Positions 24,827-34,012 of a DNA stretch of 47,540 bases are shown in pieces. The notes under the pieces were generated by a model. The model was given only the letters and a program-made list of their open reading frames with translations. It was not told the DNA's origin and searched no databases. The translations under genes and the position numbers were made by a program. Source of the stretch: PR03 sp031362725. GTDB taxonomy: Bacteria > Myxococcota_A > UBA9160 > PR03. Location: NCBI GenBank assembly GCA_031362725.1, contig JANLTC010000145.1, forward strand, positions 1 to 47,540. The letters are read 5' to 3'. Position 1 is the stretch's first letter; every line of letters starts with the position of its first letter.

Positions 24827-26961
24827 TCCAGTCGTATCGAAGCGGTGAGATGAAGGTGGAGGAGGTGCCGCCGCCGAGCGCGCGTGCGGGCGGCGTCGTG
24901 GTGCGCACGGTGCGATCGCTCGTCTCCGCGGGCACCGAGAAGATGATCGTCGATCTCGCGCGCAAGAGTCTGCTGGCGAAGGCACGCTCGCGGCCGGATC
25001 TCGTGCGCAAGGTACTCGACACCGCGCGCAAGCAGGGCATTCGCAACACCTTCATGAAGGTGCAGAGCAAGCTCGATACGCCGATCCCGCTCGGCTACTC
25101 GAGCGCGGGCGTCGTCGTCGCGGTCGGCGAGTCGGTGCACGAGTACCGCGTCGGCGATCGCGTCGCGTGCGCCGGCGCCGGCTACGCGAACCACGCGGAC
25201 TACGCCTACGTGCCGCGCAACCTGCTCGCGCGAATTCCCGACGGCGTCACGATGGAAGAGGCGTGCTTCGCGACGGTCGGTGCGATCGCGCTCCAGGGAG
25301 TCCGACAGACGGTGCCGACGCTCGGCGAGCGCGTCTGCGTGCTCGGGCTGGGTCTGATCGGCCAGCTCACCGTGCAGATGCTCGCGGCGAACGGCTGTCG
25401 CGTGCTCGGCTTCGACCCGAACCCGGCGCGCGCCAAGCTCGCGATCGAGATGGGTGCGCACGCGGCGGTGTCGGCGGATCTCGAAGCCGCGGCCGAACGA
25501 TTCACGCGCGGCGACGGCTTCGACGCGGTGGTGATCGCCGCCTCGACGCCGAGTTCCGGCCCGCTCGAACAGGCTGGCGAGATCTCGCGCCTGCGCGGTC
25601 GCGTCGTCGTCGTCGGACTCGTCGGCATGGAAGTGCCGCGCTCGCTCTACTACCGCAAGGAACTCGAGCTGCGCATGTCGATGTCGTATGGGCCGGGCCG
25701 CTACGACCCCGACTTCGAAGAGCGCGGCTTCGACTACCCGATCGCGCACGTGCGCTGGAGCGAACAGCGCAACCTCGAAGCCGTGGTCGATCTACTCGCG
25801 GATCGCCGGCTGCGCACGACACCGCTCGTCACGCACCGCTATTCGATCGACGACGCGCTCGCCGCCTACGACCTGATCACGAAGGGCAGCGAGCCGTTCC
25901 TCGGCGTGGTGCTGAACTACGGCGCGGACGACGAAGCCGCGATCGCTCCCGCGCCGCGTCTCGCGCTGCGGGAAGCGTCGCCAAAGGCGGGCGGACTGGG
26001 GATCGGCTTCATCGGCGCCGGCGGCTTCGGGCAATCGGTGCTGCTGCCTGCACTGAAAGCCGCCGGCGGCATCGCGCCGGTCGCGATCGCGTCCGCAGGC
26101 GGCGCAACCGCGCGTCGTGTCGGCGAGCAATACGGCTTTCGCACCGCGACCGCCGACGCGGACGAGGTGATCCGCCACGCCGACGTCGACGCGGTTTTCG
26201 TGCTCACCCGCCACGACCTGCACGCGCCGCTGATCGTGAAGGCGCTCGAGGCCGGCAAGCACGTCTTCTGCGAGAAGCCGCTCGCGCTCTCGCGGGACGA
26301 AGTGGCGGGGATCGAGACGGCGCGTGCGGCTTCGCGCGGCGACGTGATGGTGGGCTTCAATCGCCGCTTCGCGCCGCTCGCCCTGAAGATCGCCGCGCAC
26401 TTCGCCGATCGCGCGGCGCCGCTGGTGATGCACTACCGCGTGAACGCCGGCTTCATTCCGCCCGAGCACTGGATCCACGACCCGGTCGAAGGCGGCGGCC
26501 GCATCCTCGGCGAAGGCTGTCACTTCATCGACCTCGTGCACTTCCTCGCCGGGGCGCCACCGACGCGCGTCTTCGCCGAATGCATCGGCGGCGGCTCGCG
26601 CTTCCGCGGCGACGACAACGTCGCGATCACGCTGCGCTTCGCCGACGGCTCGGTCGCCACGGTGCTCTACACCGCGATGGGCGACGCGCGGCTCGGCAAG
26701 GAGTATCTCGAGGTCTACGGCGAAGGCAGCGTCGCGATCCTCGACGACTTCCGCACGCTGCTGCTCTCGAAAGGCGGGAAGCAGGAGCGCATCAAGGCCG
26801 CGAACCAGGACAAGGGCTTCGAAAACGAGATGAAGCGCTTCGTCGCCGCCGCGAAGAACGGCGGGCCGATGCCGATTCCGTTCGAGCAGCTCGCGGCGAC
26901 CTCGCGCGCCACGCTTGCGGTGCTCGAGTCGCTGCGCAGCGGCGCGCCGGTCGATTTGTAG
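24814..26961 (+). CDS. Two-domain oxidoreductase (MDR dehydrogenase plus GFO/IDH/MocA)
   Basis: A 715-residue fusion often seen in exopolysaccharide loci. Residues about 1-370 are a medium-chain dehydrogenase: VSAGTEKMIVDLARKSL, LGYSSAGVVVAVGESV, YRVGDRVACAGAGYANHA, and a Rossmann VLGLGLIGQLTVQML. Residues about 385-715 are GFO/IDH/MocA-like: GIGFIGAGGFGQSVLLPALK, HVFCEKPLALS, VGFNRRFAPL, and GGGRILGEGCHFIDL. Both halves should bind NAD(P). The substrate is unknown; a sugar-nucleotide or polymer-linked sugar is likely from context. It overlaps the DUF362 gene and is followed after 11 bases by a glycosyltransferase. Confidence 0.92.
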   Translation: MRQLIQSYRSGEMKVEEVPPPSARAGGVVVRTVRSLVSAGTEKMIVDLARKSLLAKARSRPDLVRKVLDTARKQGIRNTFMKVQSKLDTPIPLGYSSAGVVVAVGESVHEYRVGDRVACAGAGYANHADYAYVPRNLLARIPDGVTMEEACFATVGAIALQGVRQTVPTLGERVCVLGLGLIGQLTVQMLAANGCRVLGFDPNPARAKLAIEMGAHAAVSADLEAAAERFTRGDGFDAVVIAASTPSSGPLEQAGEISRLRGRVVVVGLVGMEVPRSLYYRKELELRMSMSYGPGRYDPDFEERGFDYPIAHVRWSEQRNLEAVVDLLADRRLRTTPLVTHRYSIDDALAAYDLITKGSEPFLGVVLNYGADDEAAIAPAPRLALREASPKAGGLGIGFIGAGGFGQSVLLPALKAAGGIAPVAIASAGGATARRVGEQYGFRTATADADEVIRHADVDAVFVLTRHDLHAPLIVKALEAGKHVFCEKPLALSRDEVAGIETARAASRGDVMVGFNRRFAPLALKIAAHFADRAAPLVMHYRVNAGFIPPEHWIHDPVEGGGRILGEGCHFIDLVHFLAGAPPTRVFAECIGGGSRFRGDDNVAITLRFADGSVATVLYTAMGDARLGKEYLEVYGEGSVAILDDFRTLLLSKGGKQERIKAANQDKGFENEMKRFVAAAKNGGPMPIPFEQLAATSRATLAVLESLRSGAPVDL

Positions 26962-26972
26962 GCGCGCAGCCG

Positions 26973-28250
26973 ATGGCGGACGGTCTCGACATCCTCGTCG
27001 TCTCGCAATTCTTCTCGCCGGAGATGGGTGCGCCCGCCGCACGCTTTCACGACTTCGGCAAGCTGCTGGTCGAGCGCGGTCATCGCGTGACGGTGCTCAC
27101 GGGCTTTCCGAACTCGCCGTCGGGCCTGATTCCCGACGCGTATCGGAGTCGCGTTGCGCAGCGCGAGACGATCGACGGCATCACGGTGTTGCGCGGTTGG
27201 GTCTACGCGTCGCCAAAGCTCAGCAAGTTCACCAAGGCGGCCGGTTTCGCGAGCTTCGCCGCGAGCGCATCGCTGCAGGCGCTGCTGCGCCGCGTGCGCG
27301 CCGACGTGGTGATCGCGACGTCGCCGCCGCCCACCGTCGGTGTGCCTGGCATGTTGCTCGCGCGCCGGCTCGGCGTGCCGCTGCTCTTCGACGTGCGCGA
27401 CATCTGGCCCGAGGCGATCGCCGCTTCGGGGCGCCTCCAGAGCGGCACGCTGATCCGTGTGCTCGAACGCCTCGAGCGCGCGATCTACGCGGCCTCGACC
27501 GCGGTGACGGTGGTGACCGAGGGCAAGCGCGAGCGGCTGCTCGAGAAGGGCGTTGCACCGGAGAAGGTGTTCGTGATCCCGAACGGCGTCGATCTGCGCC
27601 GCTTCGAAACGCAGCAGCCGCTGCCGGCCGACGCGTGGCGCGCGCTCGGTCTCGACTCGCAGCGCTTCACACTGATGTATGCCGGCATCATGAATCCGCC
27701 GCAGGGGCTCGACGTGCTGCTCGACGCGACGGCGAAGCTGCGCGCTGCGGCGCCCGATCTCGCCGCGCGCTTCCAGCTCGCAATGGTCGGCGCGGGATCG
27801 CTGCGCGAACACTTGCTGGCGCGCGTGCAGAACGAGGGACTCGGCGACAACGTGCGCTTCGTCGCCGAACAGTCGCGCGACGCGATCCCGCCGCTGCTGT
27901 GCAGCGCCGACGCGATCGCCGTGACGCTGCGCCCGCGCAAGGACTCTCACACGGTGCCGTCGAAACTCTACGAGGCGATGGCGAGTGGGCGACCCGTGTT
28001 GGTGTCTGCCGATGGCGCACCGGCCGAGATCCTGCACGAGGCGAAGGCGGGACTCGCGACGCCAGCCTCCGACGCCGCGGGGCTCGCCGCATCGATCCGT
28101 GTGCTGCTCGAGGATCCCGCACGCGCTCGCGAATTCGGCGCAGCCGGGAGAAGTTACGCAGCGGCTTTCGACCGCGGGCGGCTGGTCGAGCGCTTCGAAG
28201 ACGTGCTGCGCTTCGCGGTGGCGCACTACAAGGGAGGCATCCGTGGCTGA
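26973..28250 (+). CDS. GT4 family glycosyltransferase (WbuB-like)
   Basis: A 425-residue GT-B fold transferase. Donor-independent N-terminal marks are ILVVSQFFSPEMGAPAARFH and VLTGFPNSPSG; then VIATSPPPTVGVPGMLLARR, FDVRDIWPEAIAASG, VFVIPNGVDLRRFE, and the nucleotide-binding C-terminal half with TVPSKLYEAMASGRPVLVSA. These are typical of WbuB/WcaI-like transferases that act on lipid-linked sugars. It sits between the two-domain oxidoreductase and a methyltransferase, whose start overlaps its stop by 8 bases. Fragments related to this gene's 3' part lie at 29632-29824 and 34013-34117. Confidence 0.92.
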   Translation: MADGLDILVVSQFFSPEMGAPAARFHDFGKLLVERGHRVTVLTGFPNSPSGLIPDAYRSRVAQRETIDGITVLRGWVYASPKLSKFTKAAGFASFAASASLQALLRRVRADVVIATSPPPTVGVPGMLLARRLGVPLLFDVRDIWPEAIAASGRLQSGTLIRVLERLERAIYAASTAVTVVTEGKRERLLEKGVAPEKVFVIPNGVDLRRFETQQPLPADAWRALGLDSQRFTLMYAGIMNPPQGLDVLLDATAKLRAAAPDLAARFQLAMVGAGSLREHLLARVQNEGLGDNVRFVAEQSRDAIPPLLCSADAIAVTLRPRKDSHTVPSKLYEAMASGRPVLVSADGAPAEILHEAKAGLATPASDAAGLAASIRVLLEDPARAREFGAAGRSYAAAFDRGRLVERFEDVLRFAVAHYKGGIRG

Positions 28251-29058
28251 GGAAGAACCGCGCTTCGAGTTCGGCGCCAATTGGTCGCGCTTTCTTCGAT
28301 TCTTGAACCCGGAGCGGATCGCCACCGCGGAGCAGTCGCTGCGCGGGATGCTCGACAAGCCGCGCCTGGACGGTCTGCGCTTTCTCGACATCGGCTCGGG
28401 CAGTGGCCTGTTCAGCCTCGCTGCGCGCCGACTCGGCGCCGCGGTCCACTCGTTCGACTACGACCCGCAATCCGTCGCGTGCGGACACGCGCTGCGCGAT
28501 CGCTATTTCCCGAACGATCCCGCATGGACCGTCGAACAGGGCTCCGCGCTCGATCGCGCCTACGTGGATCGCCTCGGAAGCTTCGACATCGTCTACTCGT
28601 GGGGCGTGCTGCATCACACCGGGAGCATGTGGGAGGCGCTGGACAACGCCGCGCGGCCTGTAGCCCCGGGCGGCCTGCTCTTCATCGCGCTCTACGCGGA
28701 CCAGGGTGCGAAGAGCGTGTTCTGGCGGCGCATCAAGCGCATCTACGTGGGCCTGCCGCGGCCGCTGCGCGTGCCGTGGGCGGTCGCGGTGGCGGCGCCG
28801 TTCGAGCTGCGACTCTTCGCCAAGGATCTGCTCGCGGGCCATCCGCAGCGATACATCGAGACGTGGACGAAGTACCAGGAGGGTCGCAGCATGAGCCGCT
28901 GGTACGACCTGCTCGACTGGATGGGCGGCTACCCGTACGAGGTGGCCTCGCCCAAACGCATCGAGGAGTTCTACGCAGCGCGTGGCTTCACGATGTTGAA
29001 GGTGCATCCGACGGGCGGCGCCGGCTGCATCGAATACGTGCTGGCGCGCGACCGCTAG
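28243..29058 (+). CDS. SAM-dependent class I methyltransferase
   Basis: A 271-residue methyltransferase. The SAM-binding motif I is RFLDIGSGSGLFSLAARRLG near residue 46, followed by an acidic SFDYDP loop, and SFDIVYSWGVLHHTGSMW (motif post II) near residue 113. The C-terminal half is variable and may bind the substrate. The GTG start at 28243 has GGGAGG 5 bases upstream and overlaps the glycosyltransferase stop by 8 bases. Methylation of a sugar in the polymer is inferred from position. Confidence 0.9.
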   Translation: MAEEEPRFEFGANWSRFLRFLNPERIATAEQSLRGMLDKPRLDGLRFLDIGSGSGLFSLAARRLGAAVHSFDYDPQSVACGHALRDRYFPNDPAWTVEQGSALDRAYVDRLGSFDIVYSWGVLHHTGSMWEALDNAARPVAPGGLLFIALYADQGAKSVFWRRIKRIYVGLPRPLRVPWAVAVAAPFELRLFAKDLLAGHPQRYIETWTKYQEGRSMSRWYDLLDWMGGYPYEVASPKRIEEFYAARGFTMLKVHPTGGAGCIEYVLARDR

Positions 29059-29335
29059 AGCGCGTGCGCGGTGACGGACGCGGGCACGCTCTGCGCGGCA
29101 CGCATGTGCCGGGGAGGACGCACGCGGCCGTCGTCTTGACGAGTTTGGTCGAGGCGCGAGCGCTCTCGGCAACCGCGGAACGCCTCGTCCAGCGGGGGAA
29201 TCGGCCGACGTCGGGTGAAAATAACGAGATTCGTCTGCCACCAATCGCCCCGTGACCGCCTCGTACCTCTTGCCGGTTGGTTGGCGACGGCGCTGTTGAT
29301 CGCGCCTGCGCACGGCCACTCGGAAGGGAGATTCC

Positions 29336-29524
29336 ATGGCTTCGATCGTGATCTCGAACGAGACCTCGAAGATGATGGCCGGCTCGCGCACCGAGCGCCT
29401 CGTCGTCTGGTCGGCTCACGCGCTGCGCATCGCGCTCTACTCCGGCTTCGTGATGATGGTGTTGCTTGCTGGCGCAGCCCTTCTTGCGCAGCAGCCGGAG
29501 ATCGCGTCCGACCCGCTCTTCTAG
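29336..29524 (+). CDS. Small single-pass membrane protein, hypothetical
   Basis: A 62-residue product not recognised by name. The first 24 residues are polar (SNETSKMMAGSRTERL); one hydrophobic segment runs from about residue 30 to 52 (LRIALYSGFVMMVLLAGAAL). A GGAAGGGAG ribosome binding site lies about 5 bases before the ATG, and the polar-then-hydrophobic pattern looks coding. The 277 bases upstream hold no other gene I can support. It lies between the methyltransferase and a stretch with a decayed glycosyltransferase. Confidence 0.6.
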   Translation: MASIVISNETSKMMAGSRTERLVVWSAHALRIALYSGFVMMVLLAGAALLAQQPEIASDPLF

Positions 29525-29977
29525 GCTCGGGCACGCGCTAGCACCGATCGACGCGGAAGGACTGCGCATCCCAGCGGCTCGGTCGGCCGCAGTCGTCAGC
29601 GCCTACGGTACGGCGCCCGATCGAGATCCACCGTGCCTCGTTCGGCCTCGAATCCGAGCGCTTCACGCCGCTATACGCCGGTATCATGAATCCGCGCCGA
29701 GGACCCGGCGTGCTGCTCGATGCGACGCCCGCCTCCGACGCCGCGGGCCTCGCCGCCTCGATCTGCGCGCTGCTCGGGGAGTCCCGTACGCGCCTTCGAG
29801 TTCGGCATCGGTCGGCACGGCAACCGCGGAGGATGCACGGATCTGTGCTCCCTGTTGGAGCTTTCCCGGGCGGATGCGTCGGCCGCGGCATTGCTCGGAA
29901 TCGAGTCCGCGAGATCAGCTAGGGTGCCGGCCAGAACAGCATCGTCTTGCCGAACGCTGCGCGGGAAAAGGATGCGG
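29525..29977. other. 453-base non-coding stretch holding a gene relic
   Basis: No intact gene is supported here. The centre (29632-29824) is the glycosyltransferase relic listed separately. The flanks 29525-29631 and 29825-29977 show no recognisable protein, RNA or repeat. The right flank must carry the promoter of the beta-helix gene, but I found neither a sigma-70 pair nor a sigma-54 -24/-12 element. Confidence 0.6.
29632..29824 (+). pseudogene. Decayed glycosyltransferase fragment 1
   Basis: This piece aligns to two separated parts of the intact GT4 gene. The first part reads GLESERFTPLYAGIMNPRRG and then VLLDAT (compare GLDSQRFTLMYAGIMNPPQG). It jumps directly to TPASDAAGLAASICALL, which in the intact gene lies 110 codons later. 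The join is at GCGACG (29722), a six-base string present at both places in the intact gene (27726 and 28056), as expected for a deletion by short homology. A one-base insertion after the LL codons then shifts the frame away from DPARAREFG. No start codon or complete domain remains. Confidence 0.85.
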
Positions 29978-32900
29978 ATGCTCGACGAAGGCGCACGAGT
30001 CGTGCTGCGACGGTTCTGCGCGCTCTTGCCCTTGTTGTTCGCGCTCGAAGCGGGGTCGGCCGCGGCGGACAAGTTCGTGGCCGCGTCGGGGCCCTGGAAC
30101 CAGGCTTCGACCTACGGCACCAGCTGTTCCTCGGGTGGCGGCGCCGGCGTCCCCGGCCCGAGCGAAACGATCTTCCTGTGTTCGGGCAAGACGCTCTCCG
30201 CACCGTGCGGAACGACGCTCGAGGTGACGGGGATCGTGGCGACAGCCGGGAACTACGCGGCGGGAACGGGCCTGGTCGTGGACGGGAGCCAGTGCGCGGC
30301 GGGTCAGGTGCCGCGACTCATTTCCCACGCGCCCTATTTCGCAACGCAAGCGTTCCTCGACGTCAGCGCCGCAGCTCCAGGCAATCAGGTCGTCGAGATC
30401 CGTGGCCGCGCGATCTACCAGGACGAGCGGCTCGGTTCCTTCGACCACGCTCCCGGTGTCCAGCCGGCGTGCGGAAGCGGTGCAACCGATTGCGCGCGGG
30501 TGAGCTGGAGCGGGGCCGCGCCGCCCGGCGTGCAGGCGGCGCTCGATCCGTCGAGCGGCGGCGAGCGGCTGATCTGGCTGGAAGAGGGGCAACACCACGA
30601 CAACGTGCTCTTCGTGCGCGCAACCGGCGCGGGCCCCGCGATCTATGTCGACGCCGGCTATCTCGACGACTACTTCGGCTCGGGCGGACCGGTCGGCGGA
30701 GCGCCGGTCGTGCCGTCGCTGAAGGTCGCGCGACCCGCGGCGGGAGCGAGCCTCGTCGCGGTCGATGCCGACGAGGCCCCGCTGCGCACCTACGCGACGA
30801 TCACCAACGGCACGATGTTCGCGGACCAGATCCATGAGGGAGCCTGCCTGTGGTTCAAGACCTCGGGCAACGCGTACCGCATCGCCGGCACCGACTCGAC
30901 GGCGAATCCCGACCGACTCTGGTTCGACCCGTACGTCGAGCTGGCGCCCGTCGATCAAGTGCCACAGGCGAACGTGTACATCGCGCCCTGCTACCGCGCG
31001 GGAACGCGCTTCTCCGCGTTCGAACCGGTGGTGATCGCTCCGTCCGTGCAAGGGGGCAACTCGACCGCCGTCTTCGCTCTGAATGGACAGTGCCCCGCCT
31101 TCACGCGCGTCCTGTTCGATCACGCGACGTCGTCGTACACCGGCGACGCCGACCTCAACGGCAACGTCGTCAATTTCGCGCACACGGATCCCTGCAAGCC
31201 CTTCGACCAGGTCGTGATCGGTGGCATGCGATCGCCGGCTCCGTATGGCGTCGGCGCGAAGGACACGCTCGGCCTCGAGATCTCACGCATCGCAATCACC
31301 GGGTTCTACCAGGAGGCCTACGAGAACATCGGGACGCATTACTCGGTGGGACACTGCTATCTGATCTTCGATTCCCGCGAGATCGACTCGCATCGCAATT
31401 CCTGCTCATGGCAGAACAATGAAGTGCTGTTCTCGCCGGTGGAGAACATCGACGACAGCCGCTTCGAAGGCATGACGGGGCGCTGGCACCAGACCAACAA
31501 CCACGACATCTACCAGTTGCCGGCGGACCAGGAGGAAGACGGCTCGGTCGGGATCCGCGTCCAGAGCGTCTCCGGCGACCTCGGCTACGTGAGCTTCGAG
31601 GTCTACGACAATCTCCTGTGGCACATCGGCGGCGCTGCGATCGTGGTCAGTCCCGACAACGAGAACGACCCCGAGAGTTCCGCGATCGTGCGCGACAACG
31701 TGATCGCGTACACGCTCTCCGAGTACCGGGTCCGCAACGACTTCAATCTTCCGGCGGCCGCGCTGATGCTCCCCTCGCCACTGGCACGCGCCCACCCGTC
31801 CTCGATCGCCGTCAACAACGTCGTGTTGTCCTCGTTGCGACGCGCCGGGCGGAGTGAGCCGGCGCGCGGGATCGTCGGAGCCGGCGGCGCCTTCTACAAC
31901 TACGTCGGGGATGCCGTCACGGGCCTGCTCTACCAGGAGGGCATCGGTGGGAACGCGGGCACTGCGCCCGAAATCGTCGGTCTGCTGTGGGAGCCGGGCG
32001 GGATCTCGGGCCTCGGCCACTACGGAATCTCGATCGTGCGCGCGAACTACACCGGAACGCTCCGCGTTCGCGATCTGCTGATTCGCAACCACGCGCACGG
32101 CGGTAGCGCGGTCGCCAGCGTCGCAGGCGTGCTCGACGTGAGCCCCGTGGGCGGCACGGGCGCGAGCTGGGACGTCGAGCACGCCACGATCCACATGGGG
32201 TCGCCCCTCTACGACGCGAGCGGCGACGGCGTCACGACGAATCCCGGGGACGCGGCGTTCGTGTGGATCTTTCCCCGAGCCCAGCCGGCGGGATCGCGCT
32301 TCGCAAAGATCCTGTGCGCGACGGGCGATTCCGCCGCAGCCGCACCGGGCGAGCGGAACGCCTGGTGCTTCGACGCGCAGATCGGCCTTGCGCCCGCACC
32401 GATGATCTCGGACGTGTCCTGCTCCGCAGCGGCCGTCGGCAATCTGCTCGAACAGAAGCCGTGCTTGCGCAACCCCGGTCTCTGGTCGGCCGCGAACGCG
32501 GTGAACGTGATGGGCCCCATCACGGGCCTGGGATTCTTCTCGTCGAGTGACCTGCGGCTCCGGACCGGCGCACTCGCCGCGCAGCCCGATCGCGAAAATC
32601 CGGAGGGAGCGCGCTTCGCGGGCGTCTTGCAGTTGAGCCAGGCGATGGAATGGTTCGGGCTCTCGCTCGCGCATCTCCAGTACCGCGCCCAGCCGGAGTT
32701 CCAACCCGACTACGCGGCGCTGCCCGCGGTGGTGCAATCCCTGTATCCGCCTCCCGCCCCGCAGACGGTGGGAAGCGGGACGCCGCAGAGTTGCACGGAG
32801 TCCGCCCTCGATGCGGCGCTCGCGGGTGGTGGCGAGATCCGCTTCGCCTGCGGCGCGGCAGCGCACGCGATCGCAGTCACCGCGACCAAGGTGATCGACG

Positions 32901-33979
32901 CCGCCAGCGCGATGCTCACGGGCGATGGGATCGTCACGCTCGACGGCGGCAACCAGCGCCGGCTCTTCCAGGTCAACGACGGCGCGTCGCTCTTCGTCGA
33001 CGGCATCACGCTCACCGGTGGCAGCGCCGCGAGCGGCGCGGCGATCCGCAACGACGGCTACGTCGCGCTGCTGGGGGCGCGCTTCACCGGCAACGAAGCC
33101 ACCAACGACGGAGGCGGCGCGATCCTGAATACCGGCCTGCTGGTGGCGGGCGACGCGGAGTTCGTCGGCAACCTGGCGGCCGGTGACGGCGGCGCGATCC
33201 ACGATCTCGGCGGCTCGCTCTCGGTGACGAACTCCCTTTTCGCGAACAACGGCGCGCAGCGCGGTGGTTCCATCTCCCATGACTCCGCTTCGACACTGCT
33301 GGTGAGCAACTCGCTCTTCGAGGGCAACACCGCCGTGCAGGACGGCGGCGCAATCCACCTCGCCGGTGGCCCGATGGAGCTGCAAAACTCCACGCTCACC
33401 GACAACCAGGCGAGCCGCGGTGGCGCTCTCTACACCGAACGAGTGGCGAACCTCGAGAACGCGACGCTCTCCGCCAACCGCGGGACGGAAGGGGGTGCGC
33501 TCTACGTGGAGGCGCAGAACCCGCGCGTGATCAACACCATCGTGGCGGGCTCGCACGCGCCGGACGGCGTGTCGCCGGTGGCGGACTGCGGCGGCGCTTC
33601 GGTCGTTTCACTCGGCTTCAACCTGATGGGCGACGCGAGTTGCAACGGCATCGGCGCCGACCTGGTCAGCACCGCTCCCCAGCTCGGTCCACTCGCATAC
33701 AACGGCGGACCGACGCGGACCCTGCGCCCGATCGCAGGCAGTCCAGCGATCGATGCCGGAAGCAATCCGAACTGCCCCGCGACCGACCAGCGCGGCGAGC
33801 CCCGCCCGGTGGACGGCGATCTCGACACGGTCGCTGACTGCGACATCGGCGCCGTCGAGATCGCAGCCCCCGAGCCGGCAGCGACGGCACTCGCCTTCGC
33901 AGCTCTTGCTGCCCTCGCCACGCTTCGCGGTGTCGGGCGTCCCGCTGTCGCGTTTTCGCTCGTTTCGCAGCGCGACTGA
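29978..33979 (+). CDS. Very large secreted beta-helix protein with PEP-CTERM-like tail
   Basis: A 1,333-residue protein with a signal peptide (basic start, then FCALLPLLFALEAGSAAA). Residues up to about 920 are cysteine-containing, strand-rich and partly like G8/right-handed beta-helix proteins. Residues about 930-1,290 form a second beta-helix of short repeats (GGAIHDLGG, GGAILNTGLL, GGALYVEAQNP), ending in NTIVAGS and AIDAGSNPNCPATDQRGEPRP then CDIGAVE, the choice-of-anchor Q pattern. The tail has PEPAATALAFAALAALATLR and a few more residues, like PEP-CTERM sorting signals but with few arginines and an extra 12-residue end. The start uses the second ATG, 4 bases after AAAAGG. Probably exported and surface-associated; function unknown. 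Confidence 0.88.
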   Translation: MLDEGARVVLRRFCALLPLLFALEAGSAAADKFVAASGPWNQASTYGTSCSSGGGAGVPGPSETIFLCSGKTLSAPCGTTLEVTGIVATAGNYAAGTGLVVDGSQCAAGQVPRLISHAPYFATQAFLDVSAAAPGNQVVEIRGRAIYQDERLGSFDHAPGVQPACGSGATDCARVSWSGAAPPGVQAALDPSSGGERLIWLEEGQHHDNVLFVRATGAGPAIYVDAGYLDDYFGSGGPVGGAPVVPSLKVARPAAGASLVAVDADEAPLRTYATITNGTMFADQIHEGACLWFKTSGNAYRIAGTDSTANPDRLWFDPYVELAPVDQVPQANVYIAPCYRAGTRFSAFEPVVIAPSVQGGNSTAVFALNGQCPAFTRVLFDHATSSYTGDADLNGNVVNFAHTDPCKPFDQVVIGGMRSPAPYGVGAKDTLGLEISRIAITGFYQEAYENIGTHYSVGHCYLIFDSREIDSHRNSCSWQNNEVLFSPVENIDDSRFEGMTGRWHQTNNHDIYQLPADQEEDGSVGIRVQSVSGDLGYVSFEVYDNLLWHIGGAAIVVSPDNENDPESSAIVRDNVIAYTLSEYRVRNDFNLPAAALMLPSPLARAHPSSIAVNNVVLSSLRRAGRSEPARGIVGAGGAFYNYVGDAVTGLLYQEGIGGNAGTAPEIVGLLWEPGGISGLGHYGISIVRANYTGTLRVRDLLIRNHAHGGSAVASVAGVLDVSPVGGTGASWDVEHATIHMGSPLYDASGDGVTTNPGDAAFVWIFPRAQPAGSRFAKILCATGDSAAAAPGERNAWCFDAQIGLAPAPMISDVSCSAAAVGNLLEQKPCLRNPGLWSAANAVNVMGPITGLGFFSSSDLRLRTGALAAQPDRENPEGARFAGVLQLSQAMEWFGLSLAHLQYRAQPEFQPDYAALPAVVQSLYPPPAPQTVGSGTPQSCTESALDAALAGGGEIRFACGAAAHAIAVTATKVIDAASAMLTGDGIVTLDGGNQRRLFQVNDGASLFVDGITLTGGSAASGAAIRNDGYVALLGARFTGNEATNDGGGAILNTGLLVAGDAEFVGNLAAGDGGAIHDLGGSLSVTNSLFANNGAQRGGSISHDSASTLLVSNSLFEGNTAVQDGGAIHLAGGPMELQNSTLTDNQASRGGALYTERVANLENATLSANRGTEGGALYVEAQNPRVINTIVAGSHAPDGVSPVADCGGASVVSLGFNLMGDASCNGIGADLVSTAPQLGPLAYNGGPTRTLRPIAGSPAIDAGSNPNCPATDQRGEPRPVDGDLDTVADCDIGAVEIAAPEPAATALAFAALAALATLRGVGRPAVAFSLVSQRD

Positions 33980-34012
33980 CGCGCGACGCGAGGCTCGCGG
34001 ATCTCGCAGGCA

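Noticed and set aside
29059..29335. A gene or RNA in the 277-base gap after the methyltransferase
   Set aside because: The frames here are short with no ribosome binding site or recognisable protein, and no tRNA-like or conserved RNA fold was seen.
29632..29824. A short glycosyltransferase gene in its own right
   Set aside because: It has no plausible start, misses 110 codons compared with the intact gene and is frameshifted.
29336..29977. Sigma-54 promoters (TGGCAC-N5-TTGC) for the small membrane gene or the beta-helix gene
   Set aside because: The best candidate (TTGGCGACGGCGCTGTTGA near 29278) lacks the invariant GC at -12; nothing else close was seen.
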